64,000 nt of DNA from positions 186,001 to 250,000 of the forward strand of contig CALMQX010000033.1 of NCBI GenBank assembly GCA_937873315.1, given 5' to 3'. The notes under the pieces are model-generated. The model was given only the letters and a program-made list of their open reading frames with translations. It ran no database searches and had not been told where the DNA came from. Of this stretch, positions 19,570 through 29,059 are shown piece after piece. Every line of letters starts with the position of its first letter. The stretch's first letter is position 1. Origin of the DNA: an uncultured Nostocoides sp. (GTDB lineage: Bacteria; Actinomycetota; Actinomycetes; Actinomycetales; Dermatophilaceae). The position numbers and the translations under genes were made by a program.

Positions 19570-21086
19570 TGACAGTGCGCCGGGTGATGGGCATCGAAAC
19601 CGAGTACGGCATCTCGGTTCCGGGAGACCCGGCCGCCAACCCCATGGTGCTCTCTGGGGACGTCGTCACGGCATACGCGACTTCCCGCGGGATTCGTCCG
19701 GCGCGCGCGAGTTGGGATTACCAGGACGAGATGCCGCTGCGGGATGCTCGCGGCTGGGACATGGGCCGTGGCATCGCGCACCCCAGCCAACTCACCGATG
19801 TCGAGGACCCGACGCTGGCCAATGTGGTTCTCACCAATGGAGCACGCCTGTACGTCGACCACGCCCACCCGGAGTACTCCTCACCTGAGGTGACCACCCC
19901 ACGGGATGCGGTGATCTGGGACCGGGCCGGTGAGCTCATCATGCGGGAGGCCGTCGCCCGACTCTCGACCGTGCCTCCCGGGGTGAACCTGTACAAGAAC
20001 AACACCGACGGCAAGGGTGCGTCCTATGGCACCCACGAGAACTATCTGATGTCACGGGCGACGCCCTTCGGTCGGATTGTGCGAGACCTGATTCCGTTCT
20101 TCGTGGTCCGGCAGATCATGTGCGGCTCCGGTCGGGTGGGCATCGGCGTGGACAGCCGGGTCAACGGCTTCCAGCTCTCGCAGCGCGCTGACTTCTTCGA
20201 GGTCGAAGTGGGCTTGGAGACCACGCTGAAGCGTCCGATCATCAACACCCGCGATGAGCCGCACGCGGTCGCGGACCGATACCGGCGCCTGCATGTGATC
20301 CTCGGCGATGCCAACCACGCCGACGTCGCCAACCTGCTGAAGCTGGGTGCCACCAGCCTGGTGCTCGCCATGATCGAGGATGACGCCCTGGGCGCGGATC
20401 TGTCCGTGGTCAATCCGGTGGCGGCGCTGCGGGCGGTCTCGCACGATCCCACGCTGAAGCGGACCATCGAGCTCACCGACGGCCGCACCCTGACCGGCCT
20501 GGAGCTCCTCACCGAGTACTTCGATCGCGCGGGGCGTTACCTGGAGCAGCGGTATGCCGGTGAGCTGGATGCGGATACCGCTGAGGTCATGCACTGGTGG
20601 GGCACGGTGCTCGATCACCTGCGCCGCGATCCGATGGAGGCTCGTCGCGAGGTCGACTGGGTCGCCAAGCTTGCGGTCCTGGAGGGCTATCGCGAGCGGG
20701 ACGCCATGGGTTGGGGCGATCCGCGGCTTCGGGCGGTCGACATCCAGTGGTCCGATGTACGCGCCGACCGTGGCCTGGCCCATCGGTTGGCGGCGACCGG
20801 CCGACTCGAGATGCTCGTCGATGAAGCAGCGGTCGTGCGGGCGGTGACCGAGCCGCCGACGGATACCCGAGCCTGGTTCCGCGGGACCTGCCTGGCTCGC
20901 TTCGCCGACGAGATTGTGGCGGCGTCCTGGGATTCGGTGATCTTTGACGTTCGCGGCGCCCGGGTGTTCCAGCGGGTGCCGATGCTCGAGCCGCTGCGCG
21001 GTACCAAGGCCGCCGTCGGCGACCTCGTGCTGGGTGCCGCGGACGCCGAGGCACTCCTGACGGCGCTGGCCGCCAGCGCCGACTAG
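19569..21086 (+). CDS. dop: Pup deamidase/depupylase Dop
   Basis: A 505-residue enzyme of the glutamine-synthetase-like carboxylate-amine ligase fold. It deamidates the C-terminal Gln of Pup to Glu and removes Pup from substrates. MGIETEYGIS carries the metal-binding Glu; the segment between residues 30 and 70 (GDVVTAYATSRG onward, containing DEMPLRDARG) is the Dop loop absent from PafA; YKNNTDGKGASYGTHENY and [12 protein letters not shown] are conserved ATP/Pup-binding stretches. Needed here because Pup ends in Gln. Confidence 0.96.
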   Translation: MTVRRVMGIETEYGISVPGDPAANPMVLSGDVVTAYATSRGIRPARASWDYQDEMPLRDARGWDMGRGIAHPSQLTDVEDPTLANVVLTNGARLYVDHAHPEYSSPEVTTPRDAVIWDRAGELIMREAVARLSTVPPGVNLYKNNTDGKGASYGTHENYLMSRATPFGRIVRDLIPFFVVRQIMCGSGRVGIGVDSRVNGFQLSQRADFFEVEVGLETTLKRPIINTRDEPHAVADRYRRLHVILGDANHADVANLLKLGATSLVLAMIEDDALGADLSVVNPVAALRAVSHDPTLKRTIELTDGRTLTGLELLTEYFDRAGRYLEQRYAGELDADTAEVMHWWGTVLDHLRRDPMEARREVDWVAKLAVLEGYRERDAMGWGDPRLRAVDIQWSDVRADRGLAHRLAATGRLEMLVDEAAVVRAVTEPPTDTRAWFRGTCLARFADEIVAASWDSVIFDVRGARVFQRVPMLEPLRGTKAAVGDLVLGAADAEALLTALAASAD

Positions 21087-21089
21087 GCT
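21084..21089 (+). promoter_or_regulatory. Promoter -10 box for pup
   Basis: TAGGCT overlaps the dop stop codon; about 28 nt of leader with AGGGAGGA (21112-21119) precede pup. This gene is leadered, unlike dop. Confidence 0.45.
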
Positions 21090-21123
21090 CGATACCACCA
21101 GGACGCACCCCAGGGAGGACACC

Positions 21124-21312
21124 ATGGCAGGCCAAGAGCAGATCCGGCCGGGTCGCCGAGACGACGGACCCGACGACCTGCCTCCGCCCACTCCGGCAGC
21201 GCCACAGGTGCAGTCCTCGGATATCGACGACATCCTCGACGAGATCGACGGCGTGCTGGAGTCCAATGCGGAGGAATTCGTCCGCGGCTTTGTGCAGAAG
21301 GGCGGCCAGTGA
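21124..21312 (+). CDS. pup: Prokaryotic ubiquitin-like protein Pup
   Basis: A 62-residue intrinsically disordered tag attached to lysines of proteins destined for the proteasome. It ends FVQKGGQ; the terminal Gln must be deamidated by Dop before PafA can ligate it. The central helix-forming part [20 protein letters not shown] binds the Mpa coiled coil. Strong ribosome site AGGGAGGA 5 nt upstream. Overlaps prcB by GTGA. Confidence 0.97.
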   Translation: MAGQEQIRPGRRDDGPDDLPPPTPAAPQVQSSDIDDILDEIDGVLESNAEEFVRGFVQKGGQ

Positions 21313-22133
21313 GCTTGCGGCCGGAGTCGGGCCGGTTGCCCGCGGCCTATCTCACCCCAGGATCGAGTTCGTTCACCGAGTTCGTCGGCGCGCACGCCCC
21401 CGAGCTCCTGCCCGGGCGGCGGGTGTTGCCACCGGGAGTGCTGGAGGCCCCCCACGGGACCACCATCGTCGCGGTCGCCTTTGAGGGCGGCGTGCTCATG
21501 GCCGGCGACCGGCGCGCGACGATGGGCAATGTCATCGCCAACCGGGACATGGAGAAGGTCTTCGACACCGACGAGTTCAGCCTCGTCGGTATCGCGGGGA
21601 CTGCAGGGCTGGCGGTCGAGTTGGTCCGCCTCTTCCAGGTGGAATTGGAGCACTACGAGAAGATCGAGGGCACGCTGATGTCCCTCGAAGGCAAGGCCAA
21701 CCGGCTGGCCACGATGATCCGGGGCAATCTGCCGATGGCCATGCAAGGCCTCGCGGTGGTCCCGATGTTCTGCGGATTCGATACCGACACCCAGGTCGGG
21801 CGGATCTTCTCGTATGACGTGACCGGCGGCTGCTACGAGGAGCACTCGCACCATTGCGTCGGCTCTGGTTCGGTCTTTGCTCGGGGCTCACTGAAGAAGT
21901 TGTTCCGCGAGGGCATGAACCAGGATGCGGCCGTGCGGATTGCGGTCGAGGCGCTCTACGACGCGGCCGATGACGACTCGGCCACCGGCGGACCCGACGT
22001 GGGTCGTCGGATTTGGCCCACCGTGGGCGTCGTGGATGTCGATGGCTCGCGCTTCCTCGACGATGAGCTCGTGGCCGCCGCGGTGGACGCCATCATCGAC
22101 CACCGCCGAGGCAACCCGGGAGGTGCCCGATGA
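21309..22133 (+). CDS. prcB: 20S proteasome beta subunit PrcB
   Basis: A 274-residue precursor of the catalytic subunit. Cleavage between Gly50 and Thr51 in [10 protein letters not shown] removes a 50-residue propeptide and exposes the N-terminal nucleophile Thr51. Conserved GDRRATMGN and the [14 protein letters not shown] segment follow. GTG start inside the pup stop codon; ATGA overlap with prcA. Confidence 0.97.
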   Translation: MSLRPESGRLPAAYLTPGSSSFTEFVGAHAPELLPGRRVLPPGVLEAPHGTTIVAVAFEGGVLMAGDRRATMGNVIANRDMEKVFDTDEFSLVGIAGTAGLAVELVRLFQVELEHYEKIEGTLMSLEGKANRLATMIRGNLPMAMQGLAVVPMFCGFDTDTQVGRIFSYDVTGGCYEEHSHHCVGSGSVFARGSLKKLFREGMNQDAAVRIAVEALYDAADDDSATGGPDVGRRIWPTVGVVDVDGSRFLDDELVAAAVDAIIDHRRGNPGGAR

Positions 22134-22873
22134 CCGCGGGAATGCCGTTCTACGTCTCGCCCGAGCAGTTGATGAAGGACCGGGCGGACTTCGCCAGGAA
22201 AGGCATCGCTCGGGGTCGGGCCGTCATCGTGGTGGCCTTTGACCAGGGCATTGCCTTTGTGGCGGAGAATCCCTCGCGGGCCTTGCACAAGGTCTCCGAG
22301 ATCTACGACCGGATCGCGTTTGCGGCGGTCGGCAAGTACAACGAGTTCGAGAACCTCCGGGTCGCGGGGGTGCGCTATGCGGATCTGCGCGGCTACTCCT
22401 ACGACCGCTCCGATGTGACCGCCCGCGGCCTGGCCAATGCCTACGCCCAAACGCTGGGCACTGTCTTCACCCAGGAGTCCAAGCCCTACGAGGTCGAGAT
22501 TGTCGTCGCCGAGGTGGGCTCGCGTCCCGAGCAGGACCAGATCTACCGGTTGACCTATGACGGTTCGGTCGCCGACGAGCAAGGCTTTGTCGCGATGGGC
22601 GGGGGAGCTGAGCAGATCGAGGCCGGGTTGCGTGAGCAGTGGCAGCCGGGGATGAGCCTGGCCGATGTCCTGCACCTCGGTGTCGGACTGCTGGCCAAGG
22701 ACCTCGCCGGTGGCCCCGACCGAGAACTCGGCGCGGCCCAGCTCGAGGTCGCGGTCTTGGATCGCAACCGTCCCCGGCGGCTCTTCCGCCGCCTCGGTGG
22801 GACCGTGCTGGAGCGGCTGCTCAGCAGCGAGGATCCGATGACACAGGTGCCTGCGGAGGACGACACGCCATGA
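22130..22873 (+). CDS. prcA: 20S proteasome alpha subunit PrcA
   Basis: A 247-residue ring subunit gating the proteasome. It starts [29 protein letters not shown], the usual actinobacterial N-terminus that forms the gate, and contains [18 protein letters not shown] and [14 protein letters not shown], with conserved lysine and loop residues receiving the Mpa tail. The acidic C-terminus (VPAEDDTP) is variable in the family. Overlaps pafA by ATGA. Confidence 0.96.
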   Translation: MTAGMPFYVSPEQLMKDRADFARKGIARGRAVIVVAFDQGIAFVAENPSRALHKVSEIYDRIAFAAVGKYNEFENLRVAGVRYADLRGYSYDRSDVTARGLANAYAQTLGTVFTQESKPYEVEIVVAEVGSRPEQDQIYRLTYDGSVADEQGFVAMGGGAEQIEAGLREQWQPGMSLADVLHLGVGLLAKDLAGGPDRELGAAQLEVAVLDRNRPRRLFRRLGGTVLERLLSSEDPMTQVPAEDDTP

Positions 22874-24261
22874 GTGCGGCGGCTCACCAGCGACGCATCT
22901 TCGGGGTCGAGACCGAGTACGGCATCACCTGCGCCACGGATGGTCAGCGCACCCTGACTCCCGACGAGGTGGCCCGCTATCTCTTTCGCAAGGTCGTGGT
23001 CTGGGGCCGATCGAGCAATGTCTTCCTCACCAATGGCGCTCGGCTCTACCTCGATGTCGGCTCGCACCCGGAGTTCGCGACCGCCGAATGCGACAGCCTG
23101 CGGCAGGTCGTCGCGCATGATAAGGCTGGCGAGCGGATCATCGAGTCCCTGGTCGTGGACGCCCAGCAGCGGCTGATCGACGACGGCATGGCAGGCGACA
23201 TCTACGTCTTCAAGAACAACACCGACTCCGCGGGGAACTCCTACGGCTGCCATGAGAACTACCTGGTGCGGCGTGCGGGGGAGTTTCAGAGCATGTCGGA
23301 TGCCCTGCTGCCCTTCCTGATTTCACGCCAAATCATCTGTGGTGCAGGCAAACTCGTCGTGGCGGGTCGCTCAGCGACGTATGCCGTGAGTCAGCGGGCG
23401 GATCACATCTGGGAGGGCGTCTCGTCCGCCACCACGCGATCACGTCCGATCATCAACACGCGTGACGAACCGCATGCCGATGCCGAGCAGTTTCGGCGGC
23501 TTCACGTCATCGTGGGCGACTCCAATATGGCCGAGCCCACGACCTTGCTCAAGGTCGGCTCCGGCGATCTGGTGCTGCGGATGATCGAGGCCGGCGTGCC
23601 GCTGCGCGATCTGACCTTGGAGAACCCCATTCGGGCGATCCGCGAGATGAGCCATGACATGACCGGTCGGCGACCGGTCAAACTCGCCAATGGGCGCACG
23701 GCCAGCGCGCTGGATGTGCAGCGCGAGTTCTACGGCAAGGCCGTGGATTTCGTCGCCGAGAATGGTGCTGCCGATCCGCTGCATGAGCAGGTGCTGGACC
23801 TGTGGGGGAGGACCCTGACCGCCATCGAGACCGACAACCTCTCGTTGGTGGAGACCGAGATCGATTGGGTCATCAAGTGGCGGCTGTTGCAGTCCTATGC
23901 CGCCAAGCATTCTCTACCCTTGGATCACCCTCGGCTTTCGCAACTTGACCTGGCGTATCACGACATCAGCCGTGATCGTGGTGTCTTCGCCATCCTGCAA
24001 CGCCGGGGACGCATCGCCCGAGTGGTCACCGAGCCCGAGGTGCTCGAGGCCAAGGTGGTGCCACCCCAGACCACCAGGGCAAAACTGCGCGGGGACTTCA
24101 TCCGGGCTGCTCAGGAACACCGCCGGGACTTCACGGTTGATTGGGTGCACCTCAAGCTCAACGACCAGGCCCAGCGCACGGTGCTCTGCAAAGACCCCTT
24201 CCTCGCCGAGGACCCGCGCGTCGAGCGATTGATCGACGCAATGACCGGGGCACTGAGCTGA
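22870..24261 (+). CDS. pafA: Pup ligase PafA
   Basis: A 463-residue ligase forming an isopeptide bond between the C-terminal Glu of Pup and substrate lysines, using ATP. The first motif [11 protein letters not shown] holds the metal-binding Glu; [18 protein letters not shown] and [17 protein letters not shown] are conserved active-site stretches. It lacks the Dop loop, separating it from Dop (19569-21086). Start is the ATG in the ATGA junction with prcA; the open frame upstream belongs to prcA sequence in another frame. Confidence 0.96.
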   Translation: MSAAAHQRRIFGVETEYGITCATDGQRTLTPDEVARYLFRKVVVWGRSSNVFLTNGARLYLDVGSHPEFATAECDSLRQVVAHDKAGERIIESLVVDAQQRLIDDGMAGDIYVFKNNTDSAGNSYGCHENYLVRRAGEFQSMSDALLPFLISRQIICGAGKLVVAGRSATYAVSQRADHIWEGVSSATTRSRPIINTRDEPHADAEQFRRLHVIVGDSNMAEPTTLLKVGSGDLVLRMIEAGVPLRDLTLENPIRAIREMSHDMTGRRPVKLANGRTASALDVQREFYGKAVDFVAENGAADPLHEQVLDLWGRTLTAIETDNLSLVETEIDWVIKWRLLQSYAAKHSLPLDHPRLSQLDLAYHDISRDRGVFAILQRRGRIARVVTEPEVLEAKVVPPQTTRAKLRGDFIRAAQEHRRDFTVDWVHLKLNDQAQRTVLCKDPFLAEDPRVERLIDAMTGALS

Positions 24262-24267
24262 CTCGGA

Positions 24268-24273
24268 TATCGT
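24268..24273 (+). promoter_or_regulatory. Promoter -10 box for the FKBP lipoprotein gene
   Basis: TATCGT, predicted start of transcription near 24280, leaving a leader of about 45 nt with AAGGA at 24316-24320. Confidence 0.35.
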
Positions 24274-24328
24274 TGAAGGCTGTGCCGTGTCCCGACCGCG
24301 GGGCGCCGATACACCAAGGATGACCCTC

Positions 24329-25276
24329 GTGACTCGTGTCCGAACCTCGCTCGCCGCTGCGGCGATGACCCTGGCCCTTGCCCTCACCGGCTGTGGATCG
24401 GAGTCCGCCAGCACCGATGGGCAGAACCTCTCTGCCATCTCCGTCAAGGACGGGGACGCCAAGAGCGGCCCCACGCTGAGCGTGGGCACCACGCCGTTCT
24501 CGGTCACCGAGACCACCAGCAAGGTTCTCAAGGAGGGCACCGGCGCGGTCGTGACCGACAAGGACCTGTTGACGATCAATGCCGTCATCGCCAATGGCAC
24601 GTCGGGCGCGACGGCGGACTCGACCTATGCCAGCGGGGCCGTCGCCATCGATCTCTCCGATACCAATCTCTTCCCCGCCATGCGCAAGTCGCTGACCGGA
24701 GTCAAGGTCGGCAGCCGGCTGCTCATCGCCGCGCCCCCGGCCGATGCCTTCGGGGATGCCGGCAATGAGCAACTGAAGTTCGCCAAAGGCGACACCGTCC
24801 TCTTCATCATCGATGTGGTCTCCGCGGTCACCCCGCTGAAGGTGGCCGAGGGTACCGCCGTCGCCTCCAAGAAGGGTTTGCCCACGGTCGAGATGCCCGC
24901 GGGCAAGCCCGCGAAGATCACCATGCCGAAGGGGGCCAAGCCGCCGACCACGCTGGTCGTGCAGCCGCTGATCACCGGCAAGGGGGCCAAGACCAAGGCC
25001 GGACAGACCCTGCGGGTGGACTACACCGGTGCGCTCTGGAAGGACGGCAGCGTCTTCGACTCCAGCCTCAACCGCCCGGGTGAGCCGTTCTCCTTCACCC
25101 TTGGCCAAGGCCAGGTCATTAAGGGCTGGGACACCGGGCTGACCGGTTTGCCGGTCGGGTCCCGGGTGATGCTGATCATTCCGCCGGCCGTGGGTTATGG
25201 CGCGGCCGGTAGCCCCCCGAAGATCAGCGGCACCGACACCCTGGTCTTCGTCGTCGACATCCTCGCGGCCTCCTGA
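24329..25276 (+). CDS. FKBP-type peptidyl-prolyl isomerase, lipoprotein with two FKBP-like domains
   Basis: A 315-residue exported prolyl isomerase. A lipoprotein signal ends LALTGC, with the lipidated Cys at residue 22. The first FKBP-like domain (about residues 55-155) is degenerate: the FDSS-type and GWD motifs are replaced. The second (about 205-315) is canonical: VDYTGALWKDGSVFDSS, GQVIKGWDTGL, IPPAVGYG. The GTG at 24329 is preferred because AAGGA lies 8 nt upstream; ATG at 24320 and GTG at 24287 are in frame alternatives. Followed by a second FKBP gene after 22 bp. Confidence 0.88.
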   Translation: MTRVRTSLAAAAMTLALALTGCGSESASTDGQNLSAISVKDGDAKSGPTLSVGTTPFSVTETTSKVLKEGTGAVVTDKDLLTINAVIANGTSGATADSTYASGAVAIDLSDTNLFPAMRKSLTGVKVGSRLLIAAPPADAFGDAGNEQLKFAKGDTVLFIIDVVSAVTPLKVAEGTAVASKKGLPTVEMPAGKPAKITMPKGAKPPTTLVVQPLITGKGAKTKAGQTLRVDYTGALWKDGSVFDSSLNRPGEPFSFTLGQGQVIKGWDTGLTGLPVGSRVMLIIPPAVGYGAAGSPPKISGTDTLVFVVDILAAS

Positions 25277-25298
25277 CCGCCCTACCGAAAGGCTCACC

Positions 25299-25676
25299 AT
25301 GGCTGAGCTCAGCAAGCCCGAGATCGACTTCCCCGGCGAGGAGGCTCCCACCGAGCTCGTGATCGAGGACATCACGGTCGGTGATGGCGCACCGGCCACG
25401 CCCGGTTCGACGGTGCACGCGCACTATGTCGGGGTCGCGCACTCAACCGGCGAGGAGTTCGATGCCTCCTGGAACCGTGGCGGCCCGTTGACCTTCCGTC
25501 TGGGCGTGGGTCAGGTCATCCGCGGCTGGGATGAGGGCATCGCCGGCATGCGCGTCGGCGGCCGTCGCCGTTTGGTCATCCCGGCGCACCTCGCCTACGG
25601 CGAGCGCGGCGCGGGTGGCGTGATCAAGCCGGGCGAGACCCTGATCTTCGTGGTCGACCTTATGGGCGTGCAGTAG
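25299..25676 (+). CDS. Small cytoplasmic FKBP-type peptidyl-prolyl isomerase
   Basis: A 125-residue single-domain FKBP catalysing cis-trans isomerisation of Xaa-Pro bonds. Active-site pattern is complete: AHYVGVAHSTGEEFDASW, FRLGVGQVIRGWDEGI, IPAHLAYGERG, TLIFVVDLMGV. No signal peptide, so cytoplasmic. GAAAGG 6-7 nt upstream supports the ATG at 25299. Its last 17 bp overlap the convergent DUF3866 gene. Confidence 0.93.
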   Translation: MAELSKPEIDFPGEEAPTELVIEDITVGDGAPATPGSTVHAHYVGVAHSTGEEFDASWNRGGPLTFRLGVGQVIRGWDEGIAGMRVGGRRRLVIPAHLAYGERGAGGVIKPGETLIFVVDLMGVQ

Positions 25677-26745
25677 CGGCGGCCCACCGGCCGGCGGCCG
25701 CGGCGAAGAGGAAACTCGCCGGGTCCTCGGCCAGGCCGCGGCCCATGGTGCGCAGCAGCACCGGCGTGTCCGCGAGCGCGGACATCAGTCCGTCCGCGGC
25801 CACCCGAGCCACGGTGAGGGGCGCTCGGGCCGATTGCACCAGCAGCTCTAGTTGCTCCTCGATGAGCGCATCCAGCTCGCGATCCCCGGTGACGGTCACC
25901 GGAAGGGTCGCGGGAGCCAGCAAGGCGCGGCCGTAGGCCGTGAGGCTGTGATGGCTGATCCCGCGGTGGCGGGAGCGGGCATCGGCCCCGGACACTCGCA
26001 AGGCGGCGCACGGCATACCGCCCAGGACCGAGGCAGCATGCAGGCTCTCGGCGCAGCTGACTCCGGAGAAACCCCACCTGGTGTCGGTGCCAACATTGCC
26101 CGGCCCTTGGATGACGATGGCCAGGTCGGCGCCGGCGACATGGCGTGCCGCGAGTAGCCCGGTGTGCACGGTGACCGCCTCATGGTCTCCACCGAAGGCC
26201 TGCCCGACGGTGATGGTGGCCGCCAACCAACCGGCGCTGCGCAGCCCGGCCACGGTCCGTGAGAAGGCCGCGGGCAGGGCGCCTCCGTCGGGCATGACAT
26301 AGGCGATCGTGAGATCCGGAGCCTGCGAGCGCGCCCCCGCGATAATGGCGGGAAGCGCCGAATGCAGGTCCGTGACCACCACGGGCATCCCGTCCAGGTC
26401 GTCGGCCTCGCGCAGGAGGGCGTGATGCGGGCTGTCCTGCTCGTCCACCGCCAGCACAATTTGCTGTTGCGGGGTGTACCGCGCCTTGACGATATGGCCG
26501 GGCGAATCGGGAGCAGTCGGGTTTGCCTCGGGCCGGGCCACGACGAAGGCATAGCCGCCGGTACCCAGCGCGCGCTCGATGGCCGAGACGTTGAGCAACA
26601 CCCGGTCCCCGATCGCGGGCTCGCCGACGAGCGCGGTATAGGCCAATGCCCGGACTTCGCCGGCGGCCGTGGACACCCGGCATTCGATGGCGCCGGGCCA
26701 GGATTCGCCGGTGCGCGCCACGACACCCTCACGCCAGTGCATCAT
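25660..26745 (-). CDS. DUF3866 family protein
   Basis: A 361-residue protein of a conserved actinobacterial family of unknown function, normally next to pafBC. It starts MMHWREGVVA and contains VQGPGNVGTDTRWGFSG, preceded by ADLAIV, a nucleotide- or substrate-binding-looking glycine-rich loop, and SRHRGISHHSLTAYGRAL, rich in histidines. No membrane segment. Either of two adjacent ATG codons could be the start; a TACGCT box is 8 nt upstream of the first. Divergent from pafB with 35 bp between. Confidence 0.83.
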   Translation of the reverse strand: MMHWREGVVARTGESWPGAIECRVSTAAGEVRALAYTALVGEPAIGDRVLLNVSAIERALGTGGYAFVVARPEANPTAPDSPGHIVKARYTPQQQIVLAVDEQDSPHHALLREADDLDGMPVVVTDLHSALPAIIAGARSQAPDLTIAYVMPDGGALPAAFSRTVAGLRSAGWLAATITVGQAFGGDHEAVTVHTGLLAARHVAGADLAIVIQGPGNVGTDTRWGFSGVSCAESLHAASVLGGMPCAALRVSGADARSRHRGISHHSLTAYGRALLAPATLPVTVTGDRELDALIEEQLELLVQSARAPLTVARVAADGLMSALADTPVLLRTMGRGLAEDPASFLFAAAAGRWAAATARP

Positions 26746-26759
26746 GAGCCCGCAGCGTA
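26746..26759 (-). promoter_or_regulatory. Leaderless promoter -10 box of the DUF3866 gene
   Basis: Reverse strand TACGCT (26754-26759), 8 nt, ATG at 26745. Confidence 0.4.
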
Positions 26760-26767
26760 GTCTCCGG

Positions 26768-26780
26768 TAGCGTCGGGGGA
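26768..26780 (+). promoter_or_regulatory. Leaderless promoter -10 box of pafB
   Basis: TAGCGT (26768-26773), 7 nt, GTG at 26781. Confidence 0.5.
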
Positions 26781-27770
26781 GTGAGTCGGGCCACCGTGAC
26801 CAAGACCGAGCGATTGCTCAATCTGGTCCTCGTGCTGCTCTACACCAGGCGGGCGCTCACGAAGGCGCAGATCCGCTCCGCGGTCCCGCAATACTCCTCG
26901 GCGCCGACGGTCGAGGCCTTTGAGCGGATGTTCGAGCGGGACAAGGACGAATTGCGCGAACTCGGGATTCCGCTGATGACCGAGGACATCGGCCTCGCCT
27001 TCGACGAGGAGCCGGCCTATCAAATCCACCAGCGCGACTATGCCCTGCCGGATATCGCGTTCGAGACCGATGAGTTGGCCGTGCTTGGCCTCGCCAGCCG
27101 CACCTGGGCGCAGGCGTCCCTGGCCGGCCCGGCAGCGCAGGCGCTGCGCAAGCTCCAGGCGTCCGGGGTCGAACGCGACCGCGAGTCCCTGATCGGCATC
27201 GAGCCCCGTCTGCGCACCGTCGAGCCGGCTTTCGACGCGATCAAGGATGCGGTGGTGCGTTCGGTTCCGGTCCGCTTCGACTACCGCCGCCCAGAGGCTG
27301 CCGAGGCGACTGCTCGCGAGGTCGAGCCCTGGTCCTTGGTGAGCAGCGCGGGCCGCTGGTACCTCAACGCGTGGGACCGCGGACGGCAGGCCGCCCGGGT
27401 CTTCCGGCTCTCCCGGATCGTGGGTGAGGTCCACCCGATCGGCAAGCCCGGATCGTATGCCGTGCCGCCGGACCATGTGCCGCGGACCATGGTGCGGGCC
27501 CAAAGTGCGCCCGTCCCGGATCATGCCCCGGCCATCGTGCGGGTGCGTTCGGGCGCCGGAGTGGCCCTTCGGCGTCGGGCCCGCTCGATCGGTGAGGTCG
27601 ATGATGCTTGGTCGCTGCTGGACCTGGACTATGGCGACGTCGAGGAGTTGGCCGACGAGCTGAGCGGCTATGGCCCCGATGTCATTGCCGAGCAGCCGAC
27701 CGAGCTGGTCGATGCTGTGATCGCACGCCTGCGCGGGGCCGCTGCGGCACATGAGGGGGCCGCCACATGA
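26781..27770 (+). CDS. pafB: WYL-domain transcriptional regulator PafB
   Basis: A 329-residue regulator with an N-terminal winged helix-turn-helix (about 10-75; TKAQIRSAVPQY, FERMFERDKDELRELG) and a central WYL domain (about 150-240) showing EVEPWSLVSSAGRWYLNAWD and RVFRLSRI. PafB and PafC activate the RecA-independent DNA-damage response of mycobacteria and probably sense DNA through the WYL domain. Start supported by the leaderless box. ATGA overlap with pafC. Proximity to the proteasome genes gave the name, but a direct role in pupylation is not established. Confidence 0.93.
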   Translation: MSRATVTKTERLLNLVLVLLYTRRALTKAQIRSAVPQYSSAPTVEAFERMFERDKDELRELGIPLMTEDIGLAFDEEPAYQIHQRDYALPDIAFETDELAVLGLASRTWAQASLAGPAAQALRKLQASGVERDRESLIGIEPRLRTVEPAFDAIKDAVVRSVPVRFDYRRPEAAEATAREVEPWSLVSSAGRWYLNAWDRGRQAARVFRLSRIVGEVHPIGKPGSYAVPPDHVPRTMVRAQSAPVPDHAPAIVRVRSGAGVALRRRARSIGEVDDAWSLLDLDYGDVEELADELSGYGPDVIAEQPTELVDAVIARLRGAAAAHEGAAT

Positions 27771-28738
27771 GCGCATCGCGCCCGGCCCCGGAAACGGCCA
27801 CCGATCGGTTGACTCGCTTGCTGACCATGGTTCCCTGGCTGGTCAACCGTCAAGGCATCGACACCGCGTCGGCCGCTGCCGAGTTCGGCGTGAGCGTGCA
27901 GCAACTGGAAAGCGATCTGTCGCTGATCTTCCTGTGCGGGTACGGACAAATGCCTGACGAGCTGATCGAGGCCGATTGGGAGGGTGGTCGCGTCTTTGTC
28001 TCCAATGCCGACGCCATCGCCAAGCCGCTGCGCCTGGGCGTCGACGAGGCGGTGACCCTGATCGTTGGTCTGCGGGCACTGCGGCACGTGAGCGCGGTGG
28101 CTTACGGCGGAGCCGTGGACCGGGCGCTCGCCAAGTTGGAGGCCGCCGTCGGGCCCCAGGCCTCCGGCGCGGATCGGATTGCGGTCGCCATGGACGACGC
28201 CGCCGTACAGGACACCTTGAAGGTCCTGCGTGGGGCCCTGGCCGAGCGCCGCCGGGTGCACGTGAGCTATTTCGTCCCCGGTCGCGATGAGCAGACCGAA
28301 CGCGACGTCGATCCCATCAGGCTTGTCGGGCTTGATGGGCGCTGGTACCTCGAAGGCTGGTGCCACCGGGCGGGGGACACCCGGCTCTTCCGGCTCGATC
28401 GGATCGTTGACCTGACCGTGCTGGAGGTGGATGGCACGCCGCCGGAGCAGGCCGTCGAGCGCGACCTGGCCGGGGGCTCGTTCCGGGCGGGACCTGACGA
28501 TGTCGTGGTCACCGTGCGCCTGCTCCCGGGGGCGACCTGGGTGGCGGACTACTACCCGGTGGAGTCTCGCGAAGACACCAATGACGCAGTGACGGTCCAA
28601 TTGCGCACGGCCGATACCGAATGGCTGGTGCGCTTGCTGCGTCGGCTGGGTGGCCGCGGGATAGTCCTGGACCCGCCGGACGTTGCCAGCGCAGTACGCT
28701 CGAGCGCGCTCAGTGCTCTAGCGGCATATGACGTCTAA
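27767..28738 (+). CDS. pafC: WYL-domain transcriptional regulator PafC
   Basis: A 323-residue partner of PafB. The N-terminal helix-turn-helix (about 10-65, with TASAAAEFGVSVQQLESDL) is followed by a WYL domain (about 150-235, DPIRLVGLDGRWYLEGWC, TRLFRLDRI) and a C-terminal extension domain. PafB and PafC act as a heterodimer or, in some lineages, a fusion; here they are separate with an ATGA junction. Confidence 0.93.
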   Translation: MSASRPAPETATDRLTRLLTMVPWLVNRQGIDTASAAAEFGVSVQQLESDLSLIFLCGYGQMPDELIEADWEGGRVFVSNADAIAKPLRLGVDEAVTLIVGLRALRHVSAVAYGGAVDRALAKLEAAVGPQASGADRIAVAMDDAAVQDTLKVLRGALAERRRVHVSYFVPGRDEQTERDVDPIRLVGLDGRWYLEGWCHRAGDTRLFRLDRIVDLTVLEVDGTPPEQAVERDLAGGSFRAGPDDVVVTVRLLPGATWVADYYPVESREDTNDAVTVQLRTADTEWLVRLLRRLGGRGIVLDPPDVASAVRSSALSALAAYDV

Positions 28739-28741
28739 ACT
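28736..28741 (+). promoter_or_regulatory. Promoter -10 box for tatA
   Basis: TAAACT shares its first three bases with the pafC stop codon; a leader of about 30 nt with GAAAGGGTGA precedes tatA. Confidence 0.35.
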
Positions 28742-28777
28742 GGACTGACCTCGACCACCGAAAGGGTGACGAACCGC

Positions 28778-29029
28778 ATGTTCAAGAACTTCGGTGCACC
28801 GGAGATCATCATCATCGCCGTGCTCCTCATCGTCATCTTCGGCTGGAAGCGCCTCCCGGACGCGGCCCGCAGCCTGGGCCGTTCCGCACGGGTGTTCAAG
28901 TCCGAGGTGGACGAGATGAAGAAGGACGCCACGTCGGCCGCGGCCAGTGACACCGTCGCCGGTGAGACGGTGACCCCTTCGGCGGTGTCCGAGAACATCC
29001 CGAAGACCGACAACGGCCCCCGCGCCTGA
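28778..29029 (+). CDS. tatA: Sec-independent translocase subunit TatA
   Basis: An 83-residue pore-forming subunit of the twin-arginine translocase. A single N-terminal membrane helix (residues 8-22) is followed by the [23 protein letters not shown] amphipathic region and a soluble, acidic-polar tail. GAAAGG 9-14 nt upstream supports this ATG rather than one four codons earlier. tatC follows 30 bp downstream; tatB is not in the window. Confidence 0.92.
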   Translation: MFKNFGAPEIIIIAVLLIVIFGWKRLPDAARSLGRSARVFKSEVDEMKKDATSAAASDTVAGETVTPSAVSENIPKTDNGPRA

Positions 29030-29059
29030 GCGCCCCTTCGCCCAGCTGACCTGACCTCC

